Source: Flavobacteriaceae bacterium (lineage in GTDB: Bacteria > Bacteroidota > Bacteroidia > Flavobacteriales > Flavobacteriaceae). From it: DNA of 64,000 nucleotides. The stretch spans positions 744,001 through 808,000 of the forward strand of contig JADGEL010000001.1 of NCBI GenBank assembly GCA_016744415.1, written 5' to 3'. The notes below the pieces were generated by a model. That model ran no database searches. It saw only the letters and a program-made list of their open reading frames with translations, and had not been told where the DNA came from. Shown one piece after another: positions 8,411-17,978 of this stretch (position 1 is its first letter; the number at the start of each line of letters is the position of its first letter). The translations under genes and the position numbers were made by a program.

Positions 8411-10270
8411 CTACCCCTCAATTAGCATAGACAACTCTAACCAACGTTCTTCTTTTAGTTCCAAATCACTGATTATTTTTTGTAATTTTTGGGAAACATC
8501 ATAAATTTTAGACTCTTCAATTGTTCCTTCTGCAAATTGATTTTCCAAGACTTCTTTTTCTTTACCCAAGTTTGATATTTCTTTTTCTAATTGGTTAAAT
8601 TCTTGTTTGTCTTTGTATGATAATTTATTTTTGGTTACTGTCTTGGTTTGTGTTTTTACAGTTTTTTTAACCATTACTTCTTTGGTTGGAACTGAATCTT
8701 CATAAACTCTGTAATCAGAATAATTGCCAGGAAAATGTGTTATCTCAGCATTGCCCTCGAACACAAAAAGTGAATCGATGATTTTGTCCATAAAATATCT
8801 GTCGTGAGAAACTACCACTAAGTTTCCGGGAAAATCTAACAAGAAATTTTCTAACACATTTAAAGTGATAATATCTAAGTCATTTGTAGGCTCATCTAAA
8901 ATTAAAAAATTAGGATTTTGGATTAAGACCGTACATAAATATAAGCGTTTTAATTCGCCCCCAGATAGTTTTTCAACAAAGTCATATTGCTTTTTTCTGC
9001 TGAATAAAAAACGCTCCAATAATTGACTTGCAGAAATTTTATTTCCTTTTGCTAGTGGAATATAATCACCAAATTCTTTAATTACGTCAATTACTTTTTG
9101 ACCTTCTTTAACATGGATTCCGCTCTGAGTATAATAGCCAAATTTTACGGTTTCACCCACCATGATTTTACCAGAATCTAGTGGAATTTTATCTGTTATA
9201 ATATTTAGAAAAGAAGATTTTCCAGTTCCATTTTTGCCAATGATTCCGATGCGCTCTCCTCGTTTAAAAACGTATTCAAATTTATCTAGAATCTGCAAGT
9301 TCCCAAACGATTTTGAAATTTTGTGCAACTCTAAAATTTTGTTTCCAAGACGATGCATATTAATTTCTAACTGAACCACATGGTTAATTCTTCTTTGATG
9401 CGCTTTGTCTTTTATTTCAAAAAAATCATCAGTTCGAGATTTTGATTTTGTGGTTCTCGCTTTTGGTTGCTTGCGCATCCAATCCAATTCTTTTTTAAAC
9501 AACAATTTTGCCTTGTGTAATTCTGTTTGTTCTTGGATTTGTCGTTCTTCTTTTTTTTGTAAATAATAAGAATAGTTTCCCTTGTATTTATAGATATTAC
9601 CTTGGTCTAATTCAATGATTTCATTACAAACTCGCTCTAAAAAATAGCGATCGTGCGTTACCATCAGTAAGGCTATTTTTTCTTTTTTAAAATAACTTTC
9701 TAACCATTCTATCATTTCTAAATCTAAATGATTGGTAGGCTCATCAAGAATTAACAAATCAGGTTTGTGAATTAGAATAATAGCTAACGACAATCTTTTT
9801 TGCTGACCACCAGAAAGCGATGAAATAGGTTGTGATAAATCATCAAATTTTAGTTTTGATAAAATTTGCTTGTACTGAGTTTCAAAATCCCAAGCATTGT
9901 GACGTTCCATCAATTCAAAGGCTTTTTGATACTCGTCTTCATTTTCAGGATTTTCTAGCGCATGCTCATATTTTTCAATCACTTTTAAAATAGGATTCTC
10001 AGAATCAAATATTGCGGCTTCGATTGTAAGCTCTTGATTTAAGTCATTTTTTTGAGATAGATAAGCAATGTGTAATCCTTTTCTAGAAACAATTTTTCCA
10101 GAATCTGCGGTATCAATACCTGCAATAATATTTAGGATAGTTGTTTTTCCTTCACCGTTTTTTGCAATAAAAGCAATTTTTTGTTCTTTATTAATGCCAA
10201 AAGAGATGTCTTTAAATAACACGCGGTCACCAAAACTTTTTGCAATATTTTCTACAGTTAAGAAATTCAT
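8411..10270 (-). CDS. ABC-F family ATPase, Uup-like
   Basis: A 619-residue soluble protein with two ATP-binding cassettes and no membrane segment. Cassette 1 has the P-loop AKNGEGKTT, signature LSGGQQKR and Walker B LLILDEPTNHLD. Cassette 2 has GKNGTGKSS, LSGGELKR and FLILDEPTNDLD. A basic linker lies between them and a Lys/Glu-rich coiled coil forms the C-terminus, as in Uup. ABC-F proteins act on ribosomes or nucleic acid rather than in transport. I start at the ATG of MNFLTVENIAKSFGD (10270); an in-frame extension to 10348 has no family similarity. Confidence 0.9.
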   Translation of the reverse strand: MNFLTVENIAKSFGDRVLFKDISFGINKEQKIAFIAKNGEGKTTILNIIAGIDTADSGKIVSRKGLHIAYLSQKNDLNQELTIEAAIFDSENPILKVIEKYEHALENPENEDEYQKAFELMERHNAWDFETQYKQILSKLKFDDLSQPISSLSGGQQKRLSLAIILIHKPDLLILDEPTNHLDLEMIEWLESYFKKEKIALLMVTHDRYFLERVCNEIIELDQGNIYKYKGNYSYYLQKKEERQIQEQTELHKAKLLFKKELDWMRKQPKARTTKSKSRTDDFFEIKDKAHQRRINHVVQLEINMHRLGNKILELHKISKSFGNLQILDKFEYVFKRGERIGIIGKNGTGKSSFLNIITDKIPLDSGKIMVGETVKFGYYTQSGIHVKEGQKVIDVIKEFGDYIPLAKGNKISASQLLERFLFSRKKQYDFVEKLSGGELKRLYLCTVLIQNPNFLILDEPTNDLDIITLNVLENFLLDFPGNLVVVSHDRYFMDKIIDSLFVFEGNAEITHFPGNYSDYRVYEDSVPTKEVMVKKTVKTQTKTVTKNKLSYKDKQEFNQLEKEISNLGKEKEVLENQFAEGTIEESKIYDVSQKLQKIISDLELKEERWLELSMLIEG

Positions 10271-10389
10271 ATTTGCTGATTTTGTACAAAGAACGAAAAA
10301 TAAAATAGGATAAGGATAAGTATTCTCAAAAATCGTTTCTTCATACAATTCCTTAAAGAATTAATCGTTTATCAATCACATTAGAATTG

Positions 10390-10397
10390 TATATTTG
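10390..10397 (+). promoter_or_regulatory. -7 element of the nucleotidyltransferase operon
   Basis: TATATTTG matches TAnnTTTG. It lies 35 nt upstream of the ATG at 10433, with a TTTA near 10368 as a possible -33 box. Confidence 0.6.
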
Positions 10398-10432
10398 CAT
10401 CAATCGAAAAAGAAAACATTAAAATTTATTAA

Positions 10433-11449
10433 ATGAAAATTATTGTACCTATGGCGGGAATCGGATCTCGATTACGCCCACACACATTAACAACTCCAAA
10501 GCCTTTAACATTAATTGCTGGCAAGCCTATTGTTCAAAGATTGGTTGAAGATATTGCACAGGTTGTAAATCAAAAAATAAATGAAATTGCCTTTATAATT
10601 GGCCCTGTTGCCAAAGGGTTTCCTGGAGACACAGAAGAACGTTTGTTAAAAATTGCTTCGGACTTAAATGCCAAAGGATCTGTTTTTGTACAGCACGAAG
10701 CCTTAGGAACTGCACACGCCATTCAATGTGCAAAAGACGCGCTAGATGGCCCTTGTGTTGTTGCGTTTGCCGACACACTTTTTAAGGCAGATTTTACGTT
10801 AGACGCCAATGCTGATGGTGCTATTTGGGTAAAGCAAGTAGATGATCCGAGTGCGTTTGGAGTGGTAAAATTGAAAGACGGATTTATTACTGATTTTGTA
10901 GAGAAGCCCACAGAGTTTGTTTCTGATTTGGCAATTATTGGAATTTATTATTTTAAAAATGGAGAAGTTTTAAGAGATGAAATTCAGTACTTATTAGATA
11001 ACGACATTAAGGATAAAGGAGAATATCAATTGACAAATGCTTTAGAAAACATGAAGCAAAAAGGGATGAAATTTATTCCAGGTCAAGTAGATGAATGGAT
11101 GGATTGTGGAAACAAAAATGTTACAGTAGCAACGAATTCTAAAGTGTTAGAATTATTACAAACGGACTGTATTAATTTAACTTCTGATGATGTTGTTTTG
11201 GAAAATTCAGAAATTATTCAACCTTGCTATATTGGTAAAAAGGTTAGATTGAAAAACACAACTATTGGTCCAAATGTTTCGTTAGGAGAAGGTAGTCTAG
11301 TTGAAAACTCTACCATCAAAAATTCCTTGATTCAAAGCAATGTAACTATCGCAAATGCAAATTTAGACAATGCAATGATTGGACATCATGCAAAATACAA
11401 TGGTAAATTTACATCAGTAAGTATTGGAGATTATTCAGAATTAGCATAA
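10433..11449 (+). CDS. Sugar-phosphate nucleotidyltransferase
   Basis: A 338-residue enzyme that joins a sugar 1-phosphate to a nucleotide (NTP + sugar-1-P to NDP-sugar + PPi). The N-terminal Rossmann-like domain begins PMAGIGSRLRPHTLTTPKPL, the pyrophosphorylase signature. Further motifs are FADTLF and FVEKPTEF. From about residue 245 onward hexapeptide-like repeats (IGKKVRLKNTTIGPNVSLGE) form a left-handed beta helix. Glucose-1-phosphate and dTTP or UTP are likely but cannot be decided. It heads an operon with a TPR protein, a DUF4292 lipoprotein and an EnvC-like protein, which suggests an envelope role. Confidence 0.88.
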   Translation: MKIIVPMAGIGSRLRPHTLTTPKPLTLIAGKPIVQRLVEDIAQVVNQKINEIAFIIGPVAKGFPGDTEERLLKIASDLNAKGSVFVQHEALGTAHAIQCAKDALDGPCVVAFADTLFKADFTLDANADGAIWVKQVDDPSAFGVVKLKDGFITDFVEKPTEFVSDLAIIGIYYFKNGEVLRDEIQYLLDNDIKDKGEYQLTNALENMKQKGMKFIPGQVDEWMDCGNKNVTVATNSKVLELLQTDCINLTSDDVVLENSEIIQPCYIGKKVRLKNTTIGPNVSLGEGSLVENSTIKNSLIQSNVTIANANLDNAMIGHHAKYNGKFTSVSIGDYSELA

Positions 11450-11452
11450 TAA

Positions 11453-12406
11453 ATGATTAAAAAAAGCGCAAATACATTTCTACTTTTAGCATTGTTTTGC
11501 GCTTCTCTTTTGTCTTATGGGCAAGATGATGGCCTACTACTTTTAAAGGATGATGATGACAAACTCATCAAATTTGAAAATCATTATTTCGAGGCGTTAA
11601 AATACAAAGCCATTGGAAATTATACCCGAGCAATTTCCGAATTAGAAAAATGTCAGCTGTTATTTACCGATAATGTGGTGATTGATTTTGAGTTTTCTAA
11701 AAATTATTTAGCACTCAATAAATTGTTAGAATCGCAACTGTATATTGAGAAATCTTTGATTACAGATCCAGAAAATTATTGGTTTTTAGTACAGGCAAAG
11801 AAGGTGTATTTAAAACAATTTAATTATGCAAAGGCAATCAAAATTCAGCAAAAAATAATTCTCCAAAAACCTGGTTTGACTGATGATTTGGTCTTGATTT
11901 ACATTCAGGCAAACGAACGAGAAAAAGCACAGAAATTAATTGATGAGTTAACTTCTCAAGGAATTTCATCTTCAAAGTTGAGGCATTATCAATCTGTATT
12001 AAAAAAAAGTAATCAATCAAAAGACCTTGACAGTAATATTGAGGCATATATAATTGTAGGCCTTGATGAATTAAAAAAATCATATGCTTTAAAAAAAGAA
12101 TTTAAAGATTTAAGTGAGATACTATTACGAGAATTCGATAATGCCAATTTTAAGGAAGTTTATAAATACAGTTTAGAAGGAATGGAATTGTTTCCTGCAC
12201 AATCGTATATGTATTTAATGAACGGAAGAGCTTTAGTGAATCAAAAGAAATATAAGAAGGCTATTCCCGTTTTAGTTAGTGGACTAGATTTTTTGATTGA
12301 TGATGTTGCTCAAGAAAAAGAATTTTATAGAGAATTGATAGTTTGTTATAAGGCTATTTCGGATGAAAAATCAGTAGATAAATATCAACAAAAATTAAAT
12401 AAATAA
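11453..12406 (+). CDS. Tetratricopeptide-repeat protein, exported
   Basis: A 317-residue protein with a signal peptide (hydrophobic core FLLLALFCASLLSYG, then Q). Several TPR-like helical pairs follow, for example YFEALKYKAIGNYTRAISELEKC, which I cite by position 46-68, and MNGRALVNQKKYKKAIPVLV near residues 258-277. It starts 3 bp after the nucleotidyltransferase stop. It probably acts as a periplasmic scaffold in envelope assembly together with its neighbours; no catalytic motif is visible. Confidence 0.8.
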   Translation: MIKKSANTFLLLALFCASLLSYGQDDGLLLLKDDDDKLIKFENHYFEALKYKAIGNYTRAISELEKCQLLFTDNVVIDFEFSKNYLALNKLLESQLYIEKSLITDPENYWFLVQAKKVYLKQFNYAKAIKIQQKIILQKPGLTDDLVLIYIQANEREKAQKLIDELTSQGISSSKLRHYQSVLKKSNQSKDLDSNIEAYIIVGLDELKKSYALKKEFKDLSEILLREFDNANFKEVYKYSLEGMELFPAQSYMYLMNGRALVNQKKYKKAIPVLVSGLDFLIDDVAQEKEFYRELIVCYKAISDEKSVDKYQQKLNK

Positions 12407-12414
12407 ATGGGTAA

Positions 12415-13188
12415 ATGCTAAAAAAAACTTTTCATATTCTATTTATTAGCACGTTGTTGATTTCTTGTAAATCAAAAATTGTTGAAGGTTCTACAGCAAT
12501 TGCAATGTCTTCAAAAAACATTGTTAAGAATCATTACGAGTATCAGTTTGATAAAAAAACGATTAGTGCTCGGTTGAAAGCTGTTTATAAAGACAAAGAT
12601 AACCTTCAAACGATTACTATAAAATTGCGTTTAGAAAAAGATAAAATCATTTGGATGAGTGGTGGAATGTTAGGTTATCCGTTTGCCAAAATAATGATAA
12701 CTCCAACAAAAGTTTTATTTTATGAAAAGCTAAACAAGACTTATTTTGAAGGTGATTTTACTTTGTTAAGTGATTTTTTAGGAACTGATGTTGACTTTGA
12801 AATCATTCAAAATTTATTGATTGGCGAATCGATATTAGATTTAAATAACAAGAAATATTCAGCAAAAGTTCAGGGCAATACATATATGTTAGTTCCAAAA
12901 AAGCAAGAGGAATTGTTTGATATTTTGTTTTGGATTAACCCAGTTAATTTTAAGATGAATAAACAAGAAGTTCGTCAGCTCAAAGATCAAAAAAAATTGA
13001 CAGTTAATTATGCTGAATATCAAAAAATAAAGGATGAGGTTTTTCCAAGACTTATAAATATTACTGCTGTAGAAAAGATCACTCGAACATTTATTGATTT
13101 AGAATATAAGTCGGTTGAGTTTGATAGAAAACTGAGTTTTCCATTTAAGATTCCTCATGGATATCAAGAAATATATTTAAATGAATAA
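12415..13188 (+). CDS. DUF4292-family lipoprotein
   Basis: A 257-residue lipoprotein. The signal peptide ends at LISCKSK (Cys18). The rest is beta-rich with the pattern KIIWMSGGMLGYPFAKIMITP, given here as residues 81-101, typical of DUF4292 proteins, which resemble LolA/LolB-type folds. A role in lipoprotein or envelope handling is inference. It overlaps the next gene by 8 bp, so translation is probably coupled. Confidence 0.8.
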   Translation: MLKKTFHILFISTLLISCKSKIVEGSTAIAMSSKNIVKNHYEYQFDKKTISARLKAVYKDKDNLQTITIKLRLEKDKIIWMSGGMLGYPFAKIMITPTKVLFYEKLNKTYFEGDFTLLSDFLGTDVDFEIIQNLLIGESILDLNNKKYSAKVQGNTYMLVPKKQEELFDILFWINPVNFKMNKQEVRQLKDQKKLTVNYAEYQKIKDEVFPRLINITAVEKITRTFIDLEYKSVEFDRKLSFPFKIPHGYQEIYLNE

Positions 13189-14404
13189 ACAAACTCCTAC
13201 TTTTTTAGTATTGATTTTATGCTGCTTTTTATTTGGCATGCAAACCAATGCTCAAGAAACAAGAAAGGAGTTAGAGCAGCAGAGAAAAGAGATTCAGGAA
13301 GAAATAAAAACAATCCGCAGTTTATTATCTCAAACAAAAACAGAAGAGCAAAGTTTGTTAACGCAACTAAGCCAAACAAATATAAGGATTGATGTTCAAG
13401 AAAAATTGATTGATGCTCTTAATGCAGAAACCCAATCTTTAAATAACGAAATATCATCAAATAAAGAGGAAATCAAAAAATTAGAGGCTGAATTAATAAG
13501 TTTAAAAGATGATTATGCAAAGATGATTTACAGATCATACAAAAGTAAATCACAAAACAACCGCATTATGTTTTTATTGTCTTCTCAAAATTTTTATCAA
13601 GCGTACAAACGGGTGCAATATATGAAACAATACACTGATTTCAGAAAAGCTCAGGGCGAACAAATTTTGAAAAAATCAATTTTATTAAATGTAAAAAATG
13701 ATACTCTAATTGTACAAAAGGGAGAAAAAGAATTATTGGTTAAAGACAGTGAAGTAGCTCAAGAAAAATTAGAAGAAAAGAAAAAGGGACAAGAAGCAAT
13801 TGTTTTAAAAATTAAAAAGAAAGAGAAAAAATATATTGCAGAAATAAAGAAAAAACAAAAAGCAGAGCGTATAATAGATCAACAAATTGAGAAAATAATT
13901 CGTGATGCTATTGTAAAATCTAATAATGGTTCTGGATCTAGCTCTACAAGTTCATCAAAGTTTGCTTTAACCGCTGAGGCAAAACTAGTAGCTACACAAT
14001 TTGAAGGGAATAAAGATAAATTACCTTGGCCTGTTGACAATGGATATGTTTCTCGTCGCTATGGAAAGCAAAAACATCCTACCTTAGAAGGAATAACAAT
14101 CGAAAGTAATGGGGTTAGAATTAGAACTGGTAAAGGTACAAATGCACGTGCAATTTTTAAAGGGACTGTATTGCAAATTCAATCGGTGAGTGGTAAAAAA
14201 GCGGTTTTTATTCAGCATGGAAATTTCTTTACCATCTATAATAATTTAGAAACTGTATTGGTAAAAAAAGGTGATAATGTTGAGGTAAAACAAGACTTAG
14301 GAAAAGTATATACCGATAAAGTAACTCAAAAAACAACCTTGAAATTTCAGTTGTGGAAAAACACACAACGATTAAATCCAGCTTCTTGGATTTATAAAAT
14401 GTAA
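13181..14404 (+). CDS. EnvC-like coiled-coil protein with degenerate LytM (M23) domain
   Basis: A 407-residue exported protein with a signal peptide (residues 1-24). A long Glu/Lys/Gln-rich coiled coil spans about 25-240, followed by a Ser-rich linker and a C-terminal M23/LytM domain. Active M23 enzymes need His and Asp in HxxGxD and His in HxH. Here the first segment reads KHPTLEGITIE (no Asp), the HGN motif is followed by FFTIYNNL, and the last motif is LKFQLW with Lys for His. The domain is therefore probably inactive and, like EnvC, may activate a cell-wall amidase during division. Confidence 0.87.
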   Translation: MNKQTPTFLVLILCCFLFGMQTNAQETRKELEQQRKEIQEEIKTIRSLLSQTKTEEQSLLTQLSQTNIRIDVQEKLIDALNAETQSLNNEISSNKEEIKKLEAELISLKDDYAKMIYRSYKSKSQNNRIMFLLSSQNFYQAYKRVQYMKQYTDFRKAQGEQILKKSILLNVKNDTLIVQKGEKELLVKDSEVAQEKLEEKKKGQEAIVLKIKKKEKKYIAEIKKKQKAERIIDQQIEKIIRDAIVKSNNGSGSSSTSSSKFALTAEAKLVATQFEGNKDKLPWPVDNGYVSRRYGKQKHPTLEGITIESNGVRIRTGKGTNARAIFKGTVLQIQSVSGKKAVFIQHGNFFTIYNNLETVLVKKGDNVEVKQDLGKVYTDKVTQKTTLKFQLWKNTQRLNPASWIYKM

Positions 14405-14426
14405 AGGCCTAAATTTAAAAGAAGAA

Positions 14427-14939
14427 CTAATTCCCAAACAATGCTTTTAACTCAGTAGCATCATCTGGTTTCATTTTTCCAGAAACTAATAGACTTAGTT
14501 GTTTTCTTCTCAATGCACCTTTAAAACGTTCTTTTTCTAAGTCAGTTTCAGGAATTAATTGTGGGACTTTAACCGGACTTCCTGTTCTATCAACAGCAAC
14601 AAAAGTATAAATGCCCTCATTCACTTTAGTACTTTCACCAGTCTCACGATCTTCAATCCAAACATCTACATAAATTTCCATGGAGGATCTAAAAGCTCGA
14701 GAAACTTTTGCTTCAACAGTCACTACACTTCCTACAGGAACTGCTTTTGAAAATGCCACATGATTTACAGATGCGGTAACAGTAATTCTACGACAATGCC
14801 TTTGAGCTGCAATACTACAAGCTCTATCCATCCGCGCCAACAGTTCGCCACCAAAAAGATTGTTTAGAGGGTTAGTTTCTCCAGGTAAAACAATATCGGT
14901 TAAAGTTGTTAAAGAATCTTTTGGATTTTTTGCTTGCAT
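14427..14939 (-). CDS. Acyl-CoA thioesterase, hotdog fold
   Basis: A 170-residue cytoplasmic hydrolase of fatty acyl-CoA (YciA/BFIT type). The hotdog signature is NPLNNLFGGELLARMDRACS followed by HCRRITVTASVNHVAF. The ATG at 14939 (MQAKNPKDS) is preferred: the seven-residue extension would start with TTG inside the -7 box. It is convergent with the EnvC-like gene. The C-terminal tail beyond the hotdog (about residues 130-170) is charged. Confidence 0.88.
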   Translation of the reverse strand: MQAKNPKDSLTTLTDIVLPGETNPLNNLFGGELLARMDRACSIAAQRHCRRITVTASVNHVAFSKAVPVGSVVTVEAKVSRAFRSSMEIYVDVWIEDRETGESTKVNEGIYTFVAVDRTGSPVKVPQLIPETDLEKERFKGALRRKQLSLLVSGKMKPDDATELKALFGN

Positions 14940-14957
14940 CTTGAATCGAATTTTTTG

Positions 14958-14965
14958 CAAAGATA
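14958..14965 (-). promoter_or_regulatory. -7 element of the thioesterase gene
   Basis: Minus-strand TATCTTTG lies 19 nt upstream of the ATG at 14939. It overlaps the TTG of the longer frame, which decides the start. Confidence 0.6.
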
Positions 14966-15016
14966 ACTTTAAATGAAGAATTTAAAAGGAATAATTAAAC
15001 TCGAATAAAAGTTAGT

Positions 15017-15946
15017 TTAAAATTCTTTTATCAACAACCAAGCTTCTGAAGTAACGGTTTTCTTAATTGTTCTCAGTCCTTTTAACGCTTCTAACCTATC
15101 ACCATAACTCGCGTAAGAAACCGTAGTTAAATTCCATTTGTTTACACCTAAAATTTGAGCATTGTACCCTTGTTCAATAAGTTGGTTAACTTTTTTTTCA
15201 GCATTTAAAGGATCTCTAAAAGCACCCGCTATAACATGGTAATTTTTCATTTCCTTAGCAACATTCAAAGTAATGGTTGGTAGTGGATTTTCAATAACAA
15301 ATGTAGCTTGCTGAATTTTTTGTTCAACAGCATCTTGTTGTTTCTGCTCTGCTAAAAGTTGCTCTTGATATTGATTAGTGTTGTAAGTATCCCACCCAAA
15401 ACTGCCCAAAGCAAAAATAACAGCTACAGTAGCTGCATATTTCAATAACACAGGAGTCTTTCTTCTTTTTTCTGGTGGAAGTACCGGTGCAATTGTTTCT
15501 AATTGACGTATCTTTTCCTTGTATCCTAATCGTTTTACAACAGGAGATGAAAAAGAATTCAGTCCGAAAGATGAGGTTAAATAATTTTCTGAAACCTTAG
15601 GATCAAACAATAGATTTCCTTCTTTATTTAAAGAGATACTTCCAATTTTTTGGATTTCAATTGCTTCAACTAATAGCGTAGATTTCCACTTTTTAACAAC
15701 TGTGTCAATACTTTTTACAGCCTCAGAAAATGAAATTTTATCAACCGATGCAATGTAGTTTGCTAATAAACCATCATTGTGTTTTAAATGACTATTAAAA
15801 GTAATTTTTTTTGAAGGTGGATAAAAAGTGTGTGTAAAATGATTCACTTTAGCCGAAGTTTCATTTGTTACAAACCCGCCAAAATTTGGTACAATTACAC
15901 ATTCATATCTGTATAATAAATCGCTGATGTAGTTTTCTAAATTCAT
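15017..15946 (-). CDS. SPOR-domain membrane protein with HU-CCDC81-like N-terminus
   Basis: A 309-residue inner-membrane protein. The first 135 residues (ENYISDLLYRYECVIVPNFG) match the two HU-like CCDC81 domains typical of Bacteroidota. A single transmembrane segment lies at about 172-185. The C-terminal 75 residues (YHVIAGAFRDPLNAEKKVNQ) form a SPOR domain, which binds denuded peptidoglycan at division sites. The domain order gives a cytoplasmic DNA- or protein-binding part and a periplasmic peptidoglycan-binding part. A division or septal role is likely. Confidence 0.88.
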   Translation of the reverse strand: MNLENYISDLLYRYECVIVPNFGGFVTNETSAKVNHFTHTFYPPSKKITFNSHLKHNDGLLANYIASVDKISFSEAVKSIDTVVKKWKSTLLVEAIEIQKIGSISLNKEGNLLFDPKVSENYLTSSFGLNSFSSPVVKRLGYKEKIRQLETIAPVLPPEKRRKTPVLLKYAATVAVIFALGSFGWDTYNTNQYQEQLLAEQKQQDAVEQKIQQATFVIENPLPTITLNVAKEMKNYHVIAGAFRDPLNAEKKVNQLIEQGYNAQILGVNKWNLTTVSYASYGDRLEALKGLRTIKKTVTSEAWLLIKEF

Positions 15947-15951
15947 TCATT

Positions 15952-15959
15952 CAAATATA
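15952..15959 (-). promoter_or_regulatory. -7 element very close to the SPOR gene start
   Basis: Minus-strand TATATTTG sits only 5 nt upstream of the ATG at 15946. The transcript would be leaderless or nearly so. Confidence 0.45.
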
Positions 15960-16069
15960 GAAAAATAGGCTAAAAATTAAACGCTAACCTACATTACTTA
16001 TCAACAAATTTTAATTAGATATTTTAAATTTAGATAGGATTTGTTATATTGAAACTCAATTTCTTAGAA

Positions 16070-17176
16070 ATGCTAGAAGAAGAATTAATTGCAGTGTTGG
16101 TTTTGCAAAAAGCTAAAGGCGTTGGTGATATCATCGCTAAAAAACTAATTGCACATTGTGGATCTGCAAAAAATGTATTTGCTGAGAAAAAATTAATTCT
16201 CCAAAAAATTAATGGTGTAGGCTCCGCTCTATTAAATCACTTATTTGATAAATCTAATTTATTAGCTGCCGAAAAAGAACTCAACTATATTCAAAAAAAC
16301 AACCTTACTGCTTGTTATTATCAAAATGAAAATTATCCAAATCGATTAAAACAATGTATTGATGGCCCTATTCTGCTATTTCAAGATGGAAACATAAATC
16401 TTGACAATCCAAGAGTCATTAGTATTGTTGGCACTCGAAAAATGACATTGTATGGGCGCGATTTTGTAAATCAATTTATTGAAGAATTAAAGCCTTATAA
16501 CCCAATTATTGTAAGTGGGTTTGCCTATGGGGTTGATATAACGGCACACAAAGCAGCAGTTAAAAACAAGTTACAAACCATTGCTGTTTTGGCTCATGGC
16601 TTTGAACAAATCTATCCAAAACCTCATAAAAAACATGTACATGAGTTAAATGAAAAAGGTGGGTTTTATTCAGAATTTTGGCACAACGAAGATCCTTTGC
16701 AAAACAATTTTTTAAAAAGGAATCGCATCGTAGCAGGTATGTCTGAAGCTACAATAATTATTGAATCTGCCGAAAGAGGCGGCTCTTTAGTTACTGCCGA
16801 TATTGCCAATTCTTATAGTAGAGATGTGTTTGCAGTTCCAGGGAAAACGACAGATAGTTTGAGTAGAGGGTGCAATAATTTAATCAAAACCAATAAGGCA
16901 GGAATCTTAACATCAGCAAAAGATTTAGTAGACGCGTTAAATTGGGAGTTGCAATTAAGTAAAACTTCAGTAGTTCAAAAACAATTGTTTATAGACCTAC
17001 CAAAAGAAGAACAAATGGTCTATAACTATTTGTTGAAAGAAGGCAAAAAACATATAGATTCTATCGCCTTAGAGTGTTCTGCTCCTGTTTATAAACTAGC
17101 AACTCTGTTATTTAATATGGAAATGAAAGGAGTAATTAGACCACTACAAGGGAAATTGTTTGAGGTAATTAATTAA
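16070..17176 (+). CDS. dprA: DNA-processing protein DprA
   Basis: A 368-residue DprA/Smf family protein, which loads RecA onto incoming single-stranded DNA in natural transformation. Helix-hairpin-helix-like segments lie at the N-terminus (KAKGVGDIIAKKLI, KINGVGSALL). The Rossmann core has VSGFAYGVDITAHKAAV, NRIVAGMSEATIIIESAERG and DVFAVPG. A short winged-helix-like C-terminus ends the protein. I use the ATG at 16070 (MLEEELIAVLVLQK) instead of the upstream TTG at 16049. It is divergent from the SPOR gene and convergent with the outer-membrane protein gene. Confidence 0.93.
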   Translation: MLEEELIAVLVLQKAKGVGDIIAKKLIAHCGSAKNVFAEKKLILQKINGVGSALLNHLFDKSNLLAAEKELNYIQKNNLTACYYQNENYPNRLKQCIDGPILLFQDGNINLDNPRVISIVGTRKMTLYGRDFVNQFIEELKPYNPIIVSGFAYGVDITAHKAAVKNKLQTIAVLAHGFEQIYPKPHKKHVHELNEKGGFYSEFWHNEDPLQNNFLKRNRIVAGMSEATIIIESAERGGSLVTADIANSYSRDVFAVPGKTTDSLSRGCNNLIKTNKAGILTSAKDLVDALNWELQLSKTSVVQKQLFIDLPKEEQMVYNYLLKEGKKHIDSIALECSAPVYKLATLLFNMEMKGVIRPLQGKLFEVIN

Positions 17177-17187
17177 TAATTCACATC

Positions 17188-17973
17188 TCAATTCTTTCTT
17201 TTCTTTTTAATATACACTGTTAAAGAAACACCCCAATAATCTCCACTTTGTGTAAAAGTACCTGTTGAGCTGTTTGGTTCTGTTCTATAGTTTTCTGTAA
17301 CATAACTACCGCTTTTTAAGGTATTAAAACTTTTGCTATATCTAAATTCTGGTTGCAACATAAAATGCTTAAACAAAAAATAAAACCCTGTACTAATTTC
17401 TGCACTTGTATGAAACCATTGGCTTGAACGGTCATCATTAGTATCCGTTATTTTAGCTGTTGGTGGAGGACCAAAACCTTCAATTCCATAGCCACCCCAA
17501 TCACGATATAGGGACAATGTAAGGCTTGGTGCTACCATCCATTTTACTCGTTTAGAAATGGGCACTATATATTCTGCAATTAATGGTATTGACCACATGT
17601 TATCATCACCACTAGAGCTTGCCCAATATGACACATCATGATCTGCTCCAGTTTGCTCCTTGGTGAAATGATAATTATTTTTGTCCACTTTTGGTTTGAT
17701 AATCAAACCTGTTTTAAAATTAAAATGGGTAGTTTGGTAAATATTTACAACTATCCCAAATTGAGCAGAAATATAAGATGCAACATCATAGTTTACAGAA
17801 GAATCTTCTTTAACAACATCACCTTTAAGGTTATTGGTAAATTGTCCAAAAGCACCTACTAAAAAATAGTCTTTTAAGAAATCTGTAGGTTTTTCTTGTG
17901 CTTGTAGTTTGGTATAAAAAACAACTATAAGCACAAGGCTTATAGCTGTTTTAAAATTTATCAAATACTTCAT
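17188..17973 (-). CDS. Uncharacterised outer-membrane beta-barrel protein
   Basis: A 261-residue protein with a signal peptide ending LQAQ. Alternating hydrophobic strands follow (FNFKTGLIIKPKV, WMVAPSLTLSLY, YFLFKHFMLQPEFRYS), ending with WGVSLTVYIKKKRKN. This pattern fits a small porin-like barrel of the OmpW/PorT kind, but I do not recognise a specific family. Five bp separate it from the upstream lipoprotein gene, so the two probably form an operon and may work together. Confidence 0.65.
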   Translation of the reverse strand: MKYLINFKTAISLVLIVVFYTKLQAQEKPTDFLKDYFLVGAFGQFTNNLKGDVVKEDSSVNYDVASYISAQFGIVVNIYQTTHFNFKTGLIIKPKVDKNNYHFTKEQTGADHDVSYWASSSGDDNMWSIPLIAEYIVPISKRVKWMVAPSLTLSLYRDWGGYGIEGFGPPPTAKITDTNDDRSSQWFHTSAEISTGFYFLFKHFMLQPEFRYSKSFNTLKSGSYVTENYRTEPNSSTGTFTQSGDYWGVSLTVYIKKKRKN

Positions 17974-17978
17974 AAAAA

